Shown here in pieces: positions 1-10,190 of a stretch of 29,693 bases of DNA. The position numbers and the translations under genes were made by a program. The stretch comes from Apostichopus californicus. Taxonomy: Eukaryota; Echinodermata; Holothuroidea; Aspidochirotida; Stichopodidae. Positions within the stretch are counted from its first letter, which is position 1; every line of letters begins with the position of its first letter. Under the pieces are notes generated by a model. It ran no database searches. It was not told the origin of the DNA and saw only the letters and a list, made by a program, of their open reading frames with translations. Where the stretch lies: positions 1-29,693 of the forward strand of contig JAIPMN010021933.1 in the NCBI GenBank assembly GCA_020650975.1. The letters are read 5' to 3'.

Positions 1-911
1 TGTTATGAAAAGCTGTCATTGTTTACGTTTTCCGAGGATTTCATTCTCAGTTGACCTGACCCCAAGTGAGAATCGGACATGCGCACTCGTAACTCTGAAC
101 TCGCTTATTATAGAACACAATTTTAGTTTCGTGTGTAGTAGCATTCGCGACACTACCTCCAGTACAAAAAATTAATAATTCTTCGCCACTGCAACTCCAA
201 CTCCACCATTAAGAGGAATAAGGCTAGGCTAATATCATTTCCACACTAGGACTGGAGTAGGACTGGAGGACTAGGCCTATGTCTCCCATCATAATGTATC
301 CTGTGTTACTATACTACTTTACTAGGAAGATGTGTCGTTCTTAAAAGCTTTATAAAGTAATACATCATGAATGTAACAGCCACCCCTCCCAAGAATGAAA
401 AGGATTCAACATGACTCCAGCTTCAATAAGAAAACAAAAATCTTTATTTGTTTTTACTGGAGTCCTTGTTTTCCTCAAGAGTCAAGTTTAAGTTTGATTG
501 GAATATTAGAAACTTGTCAGCATCATCTGTTTTGTTTCTTCCCAATGCTATACATGTATATTTTTTCCCAATCTGCTGAGATTTGGAAAAAGTGATAGCC
601 AGGCATAGATGCTTGCAAGATGTACATAAGAGTTCTGCAAAATTACAACTGTAGGCTTGGACAGTGCAATTTTATTGCGAATTTACAAACAGCATACCTG
701 ATTAGTACGCCTGAAGGGTAGTTTCGGGCTATTGGTCATTCGGAAAGAAGATAGATCTAGCCTAGTCTTGAACAACAAAACAATAACTTTAATATCAACC
801 CTGATGGATCAAGGCTTAGCGATATTAACCAAAACACCTTTTTTGTAAATGTAATGTCTAGGTAGCCTTCAATCAATTCTATCTCTAATTTTTTTCCAAG
901 GTACAAACATT
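1..911. other. Upstream region of SKP2, no gene called
   Basis: No convincing coding exon is visible. A pyrimidine tract ending in ttttttccaag at 889-900 is a good 3' splice acceptor just before the SKP2 start codon, so a non-coding 5' UTR exon and the promoter probably lie in this stretch or further upstream. I could not place that exon or a TATA box. A GGACTGGAGTAGGACTGGAGGACTAG-like short direct repeat occurs near 248-274. The small open frame at 395-595 lacks any recognisable domain and I do not treat it as a gene. Confidence 0.5.
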
Positions 912-3900
912 ATGGTTGAAATGGAGAGGAGTGTGACCCGCTTCGTGTGGGATGTTGATTTGGAGGAAACCAAGATAATTTACCAGGACATTGGTGTTAA
1001 AGAACTTGAAACTCTGGAAGGAGAAAAACTAGCAACAGAAAGGAGACAAGGCCAAAAGGTTTGTAATGAAAATGTATGATTTTTTAAATTTTTGTGATAA
1101 TTTTGATCACAGCTCGTGACAAAAGCTAAGATGGCTGAGAGGTAACTGCCTGATTCTTGACCCATCTCCTCAATCCTGAACAGTATTACTTATCATTTAT
1201 GCTGATTAATTTTAGCATGATAAAATAGCTGAAAGTACAGTAGTTTAATCATACCTTCATGGAGGTTTGACCCATCCAAGTTTTTCACAGATTTGAGTGT
1301 CCAGTTTAATGGCAAATTTTAATGTCGCACTGGGGACAAATGTTAAGTGGGTGACTGTTAACAGTGTGTTGAAGTTTGAACATGGGTGACCATAATATGA
1401 CTTCTAGCAGATTTGAGTGCCACTTGAAGAATATGGTGAGTTCTAAGGTAGTGCATGTTCAATCAGGAAGCTTCTAGATACCTGCCATATTAAATTATAC
1501 TTTGAATACTGCCACCCACAGCCATGGGGAAAACCCTGAAAACAATATTTATAATACAATAAAATCTTTTCCGTTCATTTTCTGCCCAGCCGTCAATTAT
1601 GGGAAAGGAATCAAAAGAGTTCATTTGAAAGAATTTATTAATTTCATATGATTAATCTTATTTTTGTTTAGAGAAGAGCTACATTTACAACCCCAGAGAA
1701 CCAACAGCAATGTTTGAGAACATCTAGCAGCTCAGAAAAACATGGATGCAAGTGTCAACTCTTCCAACCCTGTTCTGAGAGAAATGAAATAGGTATGATC
1801 AATTTCTTGTGGGTGTGTCGTGTTGGGGGAGGGGGGAGGGGGATGGGTTGAGGATAAGGGAGGGTCGTTCTATAAGCGTCATGCCCTGCTGTTGATTTAA
1901 AAAAAATTGGGTGTTCAAGCGAATCAACTAGTACTTACTGTAGCCTGTCACTTAATGAACAGAATAACTTCTACCTTGCATCTTAACGTTCAGAATTTGC
2001 CCGGGTCTACTGTGTCTACAACTCTCCTAAAGTCTCAATGTGTGTTTGCCAAAATTTTAACTTCGACCTTTCCAGCTTACTGCCCTAAAAGCTCAGTGAA
2101 AAATAACACCGTTCTATGCTTCGGAAGTTTGTTTTCCAAAATTCATCAGCACACACGTACAGTATTGAGATTTTAAGTTGTGACATCAATTGGAGGAAAC
2201 AATAACGGAAGGTTGTGATATATTGTGGGTTGGCTTCACGTCTGTAAACATCTGCAAACATTGCCAGTTGTTATAGAAATCTGAATTTAAATTTCCTATT
2301 CCCTTTGTGTTGGACTCAATGACTCACAGTGTATATTTTTTGTATGTTTTTATAACATGGTGGTGGGGACAGGGTTGGAGGTCAATCAGCTTGAAGCATA
2401 CACTTCAAACTTGGTGGCAATATTGTTAACAGCTTTCATACTACTTGAAATTGTTTAATTTACCAATTATGGAGGGCCATATGAAATAAAAAAATGGAAA
2501 AAAAAAAGTAAATGGATTGCTTCAGATTGTGAAATACACCTTCAGTTCCAAGGCCACCACCTCACCCTCTTTATCCATTAGACTAGCACTGGTGGAACAT
2601 AGGACAATCAAGGCCATTTGATAACATCTTTGAGATGTTACTAGTCGTAACTTTGAGCTTTGCATTGATTGGGTACAGATCTTTCCACCCATGACTCTAA
2701 TTGTTTCTTGATCCTGTTTCACACTCTTAGATCCTTTTGAAAGCTTGTCGGATGAAATTATCCTCAGTATCCTGAGATGGCTACCACGGCAACAACTCGC
2801 TAAATGTGCTTGCCTCAGCAAACGGTGGAAAAGACTGTGGTGAGTGAGTCTAGGACTGTTGTGAGACTAACACTGTTGTGATAATAGGACTGTTGTGAGA
2901 CTAGGACTGTTGTGAGACTATGACTGTTGTGAGACTATAACTGTTGTGAGACTATGACTATTGTGAGACTATGACTGTTGTGAGACTATAACTGTTGTGA
3001 GACTAGGACTGTTGTGAGACTAGGACTGTTGTGAGACTATGACTATTGTGAGACTATGACTGTTGTGAGACTATGACTGTTGTGAGACTAACACTGTTGT
3101 GAGACTAGGACTGTTGTGAGACTAGGACTGTTGTGAGACTAGGACTGTTGTGAGTCTAACACTGTTGTGAGTCTAACACTGTTGTGAGACTAGGACTGTT
3201 ATGAGTCTAACACTGTTGTGAGACTAGGACTATTGTGAGACTAGGACTGTTTTGAGACTATGACTGTTATGAGTCTAACACTGTTGTGAGACTAGGACTG
3301 TTATGAGTCTAACACTGTTGTGAGACTAGGACTGTTGTGAGACTAGGACTGTTCTGAGACTAGGACTGTTGTGAGACTATGACTATTGTGAGACTATGAC
3401 TGTTGTGAGACTGACTGTTATGAGTCTAACACTGTTGTGAGACTATGACTGTTATGAGTCTAACACTATTGTGAGACTATAACTGTTGTAAGACTATAAC
3501 TGCTGTGAGACATTGACTGTGATGAGACTAAAAATGTTATGAGACTAGTTATATTGTGAGACTAATTACTGTTGTGAAACTATAACTGTTGTGAGACTTT
3601 TAACGCTTGCAAAATCTACTGTTTCATTTCATGTATTTGATTTTAAGGCAACAAAGTGAACACTTAAGGTAAAATGTCAAATTACATGTGAACAAACACC
3701 ACCCCCACCCCTTTACTGGCAGCACTTTATCAGGAAAACATACTCCAAACTACAAAAATAACAAGAGCAGCAAACAGTACATACAGTACATATGTTTGAA
3801 AAATGTCATAATATTTGGCATGACAAATGGTTTGGGGGGGGGGGGGCTTAAAGGAGAAACCAAATCCTCATCAGATGTATCTACTTTTACTTCACACCCA

Positions 3901-6900
3901 AACATTTTCTTTTCATTTCCACCAACAGTATGGATGAATTCCTTTGGAAGAGAGTTGATCTCAGTGAAAAGAAGTTTGTATCTGGGACACTGGGCCCAAT
4001 CCTTCTTCGAACTGGAAATGCTGCCAAACTTGCCAGAAGTACGATATTAGGATCATTATTTGAAACGTAAGTAACTTAAACACTGTTCTTGAAGTGAGAT
4101 TCTCGGTCTGTCTGTCCCTTGTAATTTTAAATTAAGAAACCATGGATTTAGATGGAATTTGCCAGTTAATACTGTCATGTGGTAACATAGTAGAAAACGT
4201 TCCATATTTAGTGCAGTTGGTTCGGCTTCAGATAGTACGATATTACTGCCGAACTTTGTACCCTCCTTAGACATTTGCCTATTTCAGAAGTTAACGACCT
4301 GTGTTTCTAATTTAGGTATATTGCTATGTCGTACTTGTTGTAACCAACGAAGAAAAGATAACTCAGATTTACTCGATTTATTCTGCTTTATTCAAGTGAT
4401 TCGTCTACGTTATGAGGTGCTGTTTACATCATGTTTATAGCCTCAGATTGGTGGCGCTCTACTCCTTTAATCATAGTACAAATACTACAATACTAAAACC
4501 TATGAAACCTCACTGTAATGCAATTATCAGTCTGAAAGTTACACCAATTGGTTGATCTACGTAATTGCTTGGTTTGCCCCCCCCCCTCCCCTCTGCTAGC
4601 ATATATACAAATATAATAACGAGCAAGACATTTGCACCTCTGCACACAAGATGAGGGTACGATACAATTTGCATAAATTTATTAAACCGAATTTCATCAT
4701 GTGTTCCTGTAGAAAATTAATTACTCCAGCAGATTTCAGATGATAGAAATTCTCGTCATCAATAGACCTGCCATTTGAAAGAAAAACATTTGTGGTTATT
4801 CATTCTTCTGAAATTGTCAGGATTAGATTGATGCAGGGTGTGGTCATGCATTGTGTCTATAGAGCTTAACTATAAATCTCACCATATCCTCGTTCTGGTG
4901 TGGTCACCGTGGTGTAATTTATGTAGAGTAGCTGTCGCAGCACAAGTAAAAATTGAGCACCTCCTCATCATCTGTCTTTCGGTCGCCCTTTCTTTTTGCA
5001 GTAATTTCAGCCAGATTCCAGACGAGATTCATCTCACCTTGCAATACCTGGATCTGTCTATGTGTAACAGCAGACCGAAACTTCTGCAAGAAATACTGTC
5101 CAAGTGTACGAACCTGAGGAAACTCAGCCTGGAGAGTTGCACGGTCACCGAGGGAATGCTGACCTCCATCGGTGCGCAGAGAGAACTCGAAGAACTCAAC
5201 TTGTGTATGTGTCAGGAGATAGATGACGATGAACTCCAATTATCTCTCGCGAAGTGTCAAAGGTGATTTGATACTGACATCTCTCTCAAAGAAGACCATG
5301 AAACACTTTCGTGTCCATGGTTTCATCACCTAAACAAGACACAAACCCTCCTCATCTTACTCTATGTGATAGAGGTATCTGTTTGTGCACCCCCACCTGA
5401 CCCCTTGTCACATCCACCTTCCACAGCCAGGAGACACAAACCCTTCCCATCATTATTGCTCTATGTGATAGAGATAACTGTCACAGACATGTTCCCCAAA
5501 ACAGCTCAGATAAATCTTATTCTGTTAAGGAAATATTCCCGATGTAAAGCTCATTCACACACGCGAGGTGGAAGACTTGTCAGAATATGATGTCATTGAG
5601 CATAATATTACATAATAACTTGTGTGTTTTATATTTTATTTCCTAAGTTAATCAAATACAAACTTTCAATCTTATATTTTAGATTAAAAAGTCTCAACTT
5701 GGCCTGGTTAAATCTGAGCCGAAAAGTTGTCAGATCTCTGGTCGAAGTCTTACCGCAGAGTTTGGAGAAGCTGAACATTGGTGGATGCAGAGAGAGTCTA
5801 CGAGATGAAGGTTAGCATAAAACTCAAATAAAGAGGTTGAGTTTTTGAATTGAAATTGATGAATATGTCAGTGCTAGTAGGTAGTAAAATCCCATAACAA
5901 AGTAACTCAGTAATTGGTGTAGTCAAGGTTTATTTCAGGTATTGAAGCAAACGTAATGATGTTTTTTTCAAAATTAAAAATTTATTTTCACATTTGTCAT
6001 AATATACAACTATGAAAAGTGTCTGACCAAAAAAAAACGTTTGGATGGTTTCAAATTCATCAAGTACCCACTCAGGTACACTCATTTGATGGGAAAAAAA
6101 GATTTAGAAGGATGTCTTTGTTTGGTTATTGCAATTGTGTCGAAAGAAATAATCATGTTTGATAAACTTTCCTACCAACCTCAAAAAGCTGCTTTTCATT
6201 GTATAACCTCTCATTAGAATAAATTGTAAACATTTTAACCCAGCACAACTTTGTATAGTAAACCTATGGTTGCTACAAGTAATAACAAATGCAGATATCC
6301 TAAATGTGACCAAATGTGTATGTTTGAGTCCAACATATGCAAATTTATTGCCCACTGCAAATACAGTGTACAAGATTTAAATCTTGGATTAATCCCACCA
6401 TGTGACCCTAAACATGATTTCACCCACCATAAAGCCATCCTTTCCTTTCCCTGCTTGTATTGTAAACTGCATCTGGTGGATTTGTACAGCTGTCATGGTA
6501 ACGGCACGTTCTTTTGTAAAATTCTCTGCAGTGATAATGCTCAGTAGCCTCGATAAATTGCTCACATTGTTGGCATCCATCTGGTGGGACTACAAATTTT
6601 AAATAACTTCCAAAGAGATAACCCATATGCGACTCCTCAAAATGAAACATATGGCAAAGAGAACACAGCATTACTGTATATAAGCAATATGTGAATATGA
6701 TACCTGATGTGGCAAAATGTATTTGAGTTGATTTTTGTTGAACCTGTGTTCCAGTCTCAATGTAAAGTTTCCTTCTTCATATTTTCCCCTCTTCACAGAC
6801 GTTGAAATATTAGTTGCACGTTGCCAAAGTCTGATCGAGTTAGATCTCAGCGATGGGTCCAGCTTGACCGGCAGTATCTTTGTTGATCTGGAAACTTTAT

Positions 6901-7647
6901 CGGGCCTTCAACACCTGGCATTGAGCCGGTGCTACAGAATCCCAAATCCTATGCAATTGTGAGTAGAAATATTCATATCGCAACTTTGAACCTGAACATA
7001 CGTCTGTCATTTACCTCCCAGCAGATCATACACCACAGTTTCAAATTTGTGCTGTACTATTTGATGTTCAAACCATTTGTAGAGTGTTGAGAAGAATATC
7101 TCTTAGCCAACTGGTAATTTAAACCTGGGAATAGTATTAATAACCATACTGGTATTAACTGTTATGTTGCAGCCATGTGGTACACTACAGTAGAGTTATG
7201 CTGTTCTTCAGAGATTTCTTCAGCAAATTATTTGTATTTAACTTAGATACCATTGCAAAAAGCACATAACTTAACCTACTTGTCAAATCCCTCTCTTAAC
7301 CTTCTTCTCAAGTCCCTCTCCACCTGAAAATCTCAAGTTAGTGGCAAGCCTGACATATTTGTAGATCTTCCAGCAATTCTGTCCTACTTATTCTCTCCCC
7401 CATATTATAAACATATATATATATATTTATATTTTATTTTTTTCTTGACAGGATGGATTGTTTGAAGGGACTGAAGGGCTTGAAGGCCGTAGAACTGTTT
7501 GGATTGATCACAGAAAAGGACTTGAAAGTAATGTCTGAAATGCTCAGTCCGGTAAGAATCAACACCCATCCGTTCTCTTCTATTTCCCGTCCGACTATGT
7601 CGATGAACAAAAGAAGCTACGCGTGGGAGATCAACTGTAAAGAATGA
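912..7647 (+). CDS. SKP2: S-phase kinase-associated protein 2 (F-box/LRR protein), 8 coding exons
   Basis: SKP2 is the substrate receptor of the SCF E3 ubiquitin ligase. It binds SKP1 through its F-box and, with CKS1, recruits phosphorylated cell-cycle inhibitors such as p27 in the nucleus. Coding exons: 912-1058, 1672-1792, 2731-2839, 3929-4066, 5002-5262, 5683-5810, 6799-6958, 7452-7647. All junctions are GT-AG and phases agree (0,1,2,2,2,1,2), giving 419 residues. Residues 8-35 (FVWDVD...DIGVKELE) match the N-terminal segment of vertebrate SKP2 (FTWGWD...GMGVSALE). The F-box is at about 91-134 (SLSDEIILSIL, then KRW and DEFLW). About eight leucine-rich repeats follow, including LDLS, LNLCMC, LNLAWLNLS, LDLSDGS and HLALSRCYRIP. 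The tail SRPT...W.INC matches the vertebrate C-terminal strand ARPT...W.IKC. The ATG at 912 follows an acceptor at 900, so an upstream non-coding exon is expected. A NAGNAG-like alternative acceptor at 5010 would drop three residues in frame. Confidence 0.93.
1059..2730 (+). other. SKP2 introns 1 and 2 (with exon 2 between)
   Basis: Intron 1 is 1059-1671 (donor GTTTGT, acceptor ttttgtttag). Intron 2 is 1793-2730 (donor GTATGA, acceptor acactcttag). The only structured element I see is a G-rich tract at 1825-1847 with four runs of three or more G, a potential RNA or DNA G-quadruplex on the coding strand. Open frames at 1907-2176 (plus) and 2522-2821 (minus) lack family features; the minus one is partly the shadow of exon 3. 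Confidence 0.7.
1825..1847 (+). other. G-quadruplex-type G tract in SKP2 intron 2
   Basis: The run reads G5-A-G6-A-G5-AT-G3, which fits the pattern of four G-runs with loops of one or two bases. It lies 33 bases inside intron 2, on the transcribed-RNA sense strand. Folding is inferred from the pattern only. Confidence 0.55.
2840..3600 (+). repeat. 17-bp minisatellite, about 44 copies, in SKP2 intron 3
   Basis: A head-to-tail array of a 17-base unit of the form GACTGTTGTGAGACTAG, with variants TAG/TAT/TAAC and GAGA/GAGT, fills most of intron 3. It begins directly at the 5' splice site of exon 3. Copies in the middle are very similar; the last four or five, from about 3480 to 3600, are more degraded, as is usual at array edges. 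The exon 3/intron 3 junction (GACTGTG, then GTGAGT) is almost identical to part of the unit. Nearly every unit therefore contains a GTGAGA or GTGAGT donor-like hexamer. The unit length is not a multiple of three and the array is not coding. Confidence 0.95.
3601..3928 (+). other. 3' part of SKP2 intron 3
   Basis: Non-coding stretch between the minisatellite and exon 4. It contains a poly-G run of about 13 bases at 3834-3846 and a pyrimidine-rich tract before the acceptor AG at 3927-3928. The open frame at 3688-4050 runs through it and overlaps exon 4 in another frame, so I do not call it. Confidence 0.6.
4336..4500 (-). mobile_element. Possible LTR-end remnant in SKP2 intron 4
   Basis: Read on the minus strand, the stretch has two AATAAA hexamers (GAATAAAGCAGAATAAATCG) followed about 40 bases later by an end GGTTACAACA. 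This is the layout of the 3' part of a retrotransposon LTR, which normally ends in CA. I could not find the matching TG end or a clean target-site duplication, and no retroviral coding sequence is present. It could equally be ordinary AT-rich intron. The rest of intron 4 (4067-5001) has a poly-C run at about 4578-4591 and nothing else I recognise. Confidence 0.3.
5338..5481 (+). repeat. Two-copy imperfect direct repeat, 95-bp period, in SKP2 intron 5
   Basis: The segment GACACAAACCCTCCTCATC followed by CTCTATGTGATAGAGGTATCTGT (from 5338) recurs with small changes from 5433 as GACACAAACCCTTCCCATC then CTCTATGTGATAGAGATAACTGT. This is a small tandem duplication inside intron 5 (5263-5682). It has no coding potential. 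Confidence 0.75.
6235..6671 (-). other. Stop-poor, cysteine-rich open frames inside SKP2 intron 6
   Basis: In intron 6 (5811-6798) several long frames overlap on both strands. The minus frame ending at 6420 reads as 83 residues rich in Cys and His, with CSLC, CQQC, HYHC and CRYHDSC clusters. The plus frame 6251-6547 is also Cys-rich. Neither has an obvious promoter, domain match or splice partner. A fragment of an antisense zinc-binding exon or a transposon remnant is possible, as is chance. I do not call a gene here. Confidence 0.3.
6959..7451 (+). other. SKP2 intron 7
   Basis: Non-coding, with donor GTGAGT and acceptor ttcttgacag. A short (AT)n run with T-rich tract (about 7405-7445) precedes the acceptor. 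I see no other feature. Confidence 0.75.
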
Positions 7648-8560
7648 CTCTTCACAGTCGACACATCAAGAAGCATTCAGACTTTGTCAGTTTGAACTCT
7701 AGAGCGTTTTTTCATTTGCAAATGGTCGTGAAAGAAAACTTGAACAGAGCATAGCAAATATGGCCACCTGGTGATCAGGTCTGAAGACTAATGAATGCTG
7801 GAATGTCCACTGATATGGAAAGGTTGATAAAGCCTGGACACAAGATGGTCATTGATATAAATTACAGCCAATTTAAAAACTGGACTCAACATGGCCTTCT
7901 ATTAGAAGAATTGCCATTACAGTTGGACTGAACATCATTGATAAAAAAATACAGCTGTAACAGCTAGACCCAACATGGCCTTTGATATAAACTATAGTTA
8001 TGAACAGCTGGACTCTACATTGCCTTTGATACAAACTATAGTTATTAACAGCTCGACTCAACTTGGCCATTGATATAAACTATAGTTATTGACAGCTGGA
8101 CTCTACATGGCTTTTGACAAGAAAGTCATTGACATAAGCTACAGCATATTAACAACTGTATACAACATGTTCATTGACAACAAGTGTAGCTATGTACAGT
8201 TGGACTCCATTGCTATAGATAATAGCATATGGTAGACCAGATTGTGAAATGTTGAAAGACAATTTTTTTCAGAATTGCAGAAGAATGGTAGAGCAGTTCA
8301 GAATGTTAGTTTAACTTGTGCATGAATTATAAACGAATATGTTGACATGACTGGTTGGGTGGTTAGGGCAATATTTCAATAGTGTGTTTTAAACAGAGAT
8401 AGATATATGGTTTTTTATACAACAGAGGAAAATTGTCAACATTATTGTATGCATAGTAAATCAAAGTGAAATTTTATAACTAGACTTGAGAGTTCCTGAA
8501 GTTTTAACCTTGTTTTTTTTGTTAGACAGATGACTTGTTGGTCAAATGGAAGCAAATAAA
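7648..8560 (+). terminator. SKP2 3' UTR candidate ending at AATAAA
   Basis: The first AATAAA downstream of the SKP2 stop on the plus strand that I could find is at 8555-8560, followed by an A/T-rich stretch. If used, the 3' UTR would be about 0.9 kb and would contain the 44-bp tandem repeat. Only the hexamer supports this; cleavage position and transcript extent are not visible. Confidence 0.4.
7845..8230 (+). repeat. Degenerate 44-bp tandem repeat, about 8 copies
   Basis: Three adjacent copies beginning at 7981, 8025 and 8069 are spaced exactly 44 bases and share TTTGATATAAACTATAGTTA, then GAACAGCTGGACTC, then TACAT. A further copy at 7937 keeps the register, and more diverged copies are seen near 7851, 7893, 8112 and further down. 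The array lies 200 bases downstream of the SKP2 stop codon. Each unit has a CAGCTG-like centre. It has no open frame across units. Confidence 0.85.
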
Positions 8561-8710
8561 AGTTTTAAATTGGTAACCTAATAGTATATCCAGATCTAAT
8601 TAATTGGATGAGACTTACAGTATTTCAGCAAAATGTATTGTTTTTATTTCAATATTTTGAAAGTCTAAATTCCACATAAGATATGACATGACAAACAACA
8701 AATGTTAACA

Positions 8711-9083
8711 CAGCCGGATTAAGCTAGTGCAGGGCCTGTAGCTTTCAGCTAAGGTGTGTTCCATTTTTGTTTTCATCTTTTCTCTATGGATATGACTTCA
8801 GTTTCAAATACCTTTGTATTTATGGGTCATATATGTATCACATAGATACTACACTCCCATGAATTACTGTTAAAAATAATAACCCCAATTTGAAGGTGAT
8901 AATTTGCTAACATTTAACACCCAGTGGTTCATGAAATTGAAGGCAGTATAGTACTATAGTAATAGAGCAAGTGTAGAGTCACTGAATCCGATATTGATAG
9001 CTTGCAAGGATTTAGCGCGGGGCCCTTGGAAATACAGGGCCTGTAGCATATGCCACTTTTGCTACTAGGTTTTTCCAGGACTG
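8711..9083. mobile_element. Candidate non-autonomous DNA element with terminal inverted repeats
   Basis: The left end CAGCCGGATTAAGC (8711) is an imperfect inverted copy of the right end, whose reverse complement is CAGTCCTGGAAAAACC (ending at 9083). Inside, GCAGGGCCTGTAGC near the left and ACAGGGCCTGTAGC near the right are additional repeated blocks. Length (373 bases), inverted ends and absence of coding sequence fit a MITE. I could not see a clear target-site duplication, so the exact ends are uncertain. Confidence 0.45.
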
Positions 9084-9191
9084 GATGTGTCTTTCATGTC
9101 CTCTCCAAGTGCCAGTTGCACAAATTCTCTCTTCCTATGCTTGTTAGGTTGATTTATGAGAATCAAATTGAAAATCAAAGAAGCATTTGGC

Positions 9192-9262
9192 TAGTAACAG
9201 GATTCAAACCAGGGACTTCATAATTAGAAATTGTGAGTTATCTAGCACTTAGTTAGCGATCC
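9192..9262 (-). repeat. tRNA-like SINE fragment (polymerase III B-box)
   Basis: On the minus strand the sequence CTGGTTTGAATCCTG (9199-9213 region) is one change from the tRNA T-arm/B-box core GGTTCGAATCC. It is preceded about 35 bases upstream by AAGTGCTAGATAACTCAC, which resembles a D-arm/A-box. The segment does not fold into a complete cloverleaf that I can draw and lacks a recognisable anticodon arm. It is best read as a decayed tRNA-derived SINE head, not a tRNA gene. Confidence 0.4.
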
Positions 9263-9402
9263 CTATATAGGGTTTGTTATTTCTGGTTACACTGTATGCA
9301 AGATACCATGGCTTGTGGTATGCACCCCTGGTAGAGAAACGGTTATGTAGGGATCACCACCAACTGGTAGCAGCTGATTATTAGTTCCACTGGTAGGCCT
9401 GT

Positions 9403-9460
9403 GGTTTCATTTCATTTCATTTATTTATTTATTTCCAGTATAAATATAAATATTTATAAA
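9403..9460. repeat. Simple repeat (TTTCA)n/(TTTA)n
   Basis: Short tandem TTTCATTTCATTTCATTTATTTATTTATTT followed by AT-rich sequence. On the minus strand it reads as (AAAT)n(GAAAT)n, which could be the tail of an old retroposon lying at higher coordinates. No retroposon coding sequence is recognisable. Confidence 0.6.
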
Positions 9461-9879
9461 TAGGACAATGGTTCATATTCCATTCTAGCAACACACACAC
9501 AAAACAACCTTCCTTGCTCATTCCAAATTATCTTTAGAAACATTCAAAATATTGTAATAAACCATCTTAGCTACAGTATCGTTTGAAAGGTTATGGATTT
9601 TAACAGTTCTTTTTTCTTTTTTTTGCATGACAAAAATTTTACATCAAAAATTAAACTTTCAGTTTCGTTGGTGAAAATCATTGATTTAGAGATCCTCTTA
9701 ATAGCACAGGCGTGTTTCCTTTATGCTACTTGTACTTCATGAATACATGTTGTTAATTACGCAAACTTTTGCCCTAATGAAAATTAATACCAACACTCTT
9801 ATCAGTTTTAGCATAATTGTGAATCTATGCGATGGTGTGTGTGTGTAAATGACACTTGCTTGTAAACACCATATCTCAA

Positions 9880-10190
9880 ATAGTTTATGGTGGATTAACT
9901 TCATACTTGGTATGTGGATTCATCTTATTGAGTACGAGAACTTTTTATCTTTTCTGTGAAGTTGAATGGTCATTTGGGGTCAACAGAGGTCAAAGTCTGA
10001 ACAACTTTGTAAATACGATAACTCAGAAAGTACATCACTGGTGAATTTCATACTTGGTATGCAAATCCAGCATGGTGAGTACAAGAACTATATTGAAATT
10101 GGTAGAGGTCAAACGTCACATGAGGTCAACAGGTGTCAAAGTCTGAAAAACCTTTCAAACATGATAACCCCAAAATTAAAGCTAGAATTA
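9880..10190 (+). repeat. Imperfect 147-bp tandem repeat rich in GGTCA half-sites
   Basis: Two copies share TTCATACTTGGTATG at 9899 and 10046, then GAGTACGAGAACT versus GAGTACAAGAACT, and then GGTCAACAG..GTCAAAGTCTGAA..AC. The spacing is 147 bases. Each copy carries several RGGTCA motifs, including GGGTCA-ACAG-AGGTCA at 9977-9992, a direct repeat with a four-base spacer. A third, weaker region of GGTCA motifs continues to about 10440. This looks like a dispersed family with internal duplication; I see no coding potential. Confidence 0.6.

Noticed and set aside
2840-3600. Regular repeats as a CRISPR array
   Set aside because: Units of 17 bp are directly adjacent with no unique spacers, and the array lies inside an animal intron.
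3688-4050. 120-codon plus-strand frame
   Set aside because: It overlaps exon 4 in a different frame and runs through poly-G intron sequence.
4919-5239. 106-codon minus-strand frame
   Set aside because: It is the antisense shadow of SKP2 exon 5.
4838-5266. 142-codon plus-strand frame as a stand-alone gene
   Set aside because: Its C-terminal 87 codons are SKP2 exon 5; the rest is intron that happens to be open, separated by a good acceptor at 5001.
9192-9262. Functional tRNA gene
   Set aside because: No complete cloverleaf or anticodon arm can be drawn.
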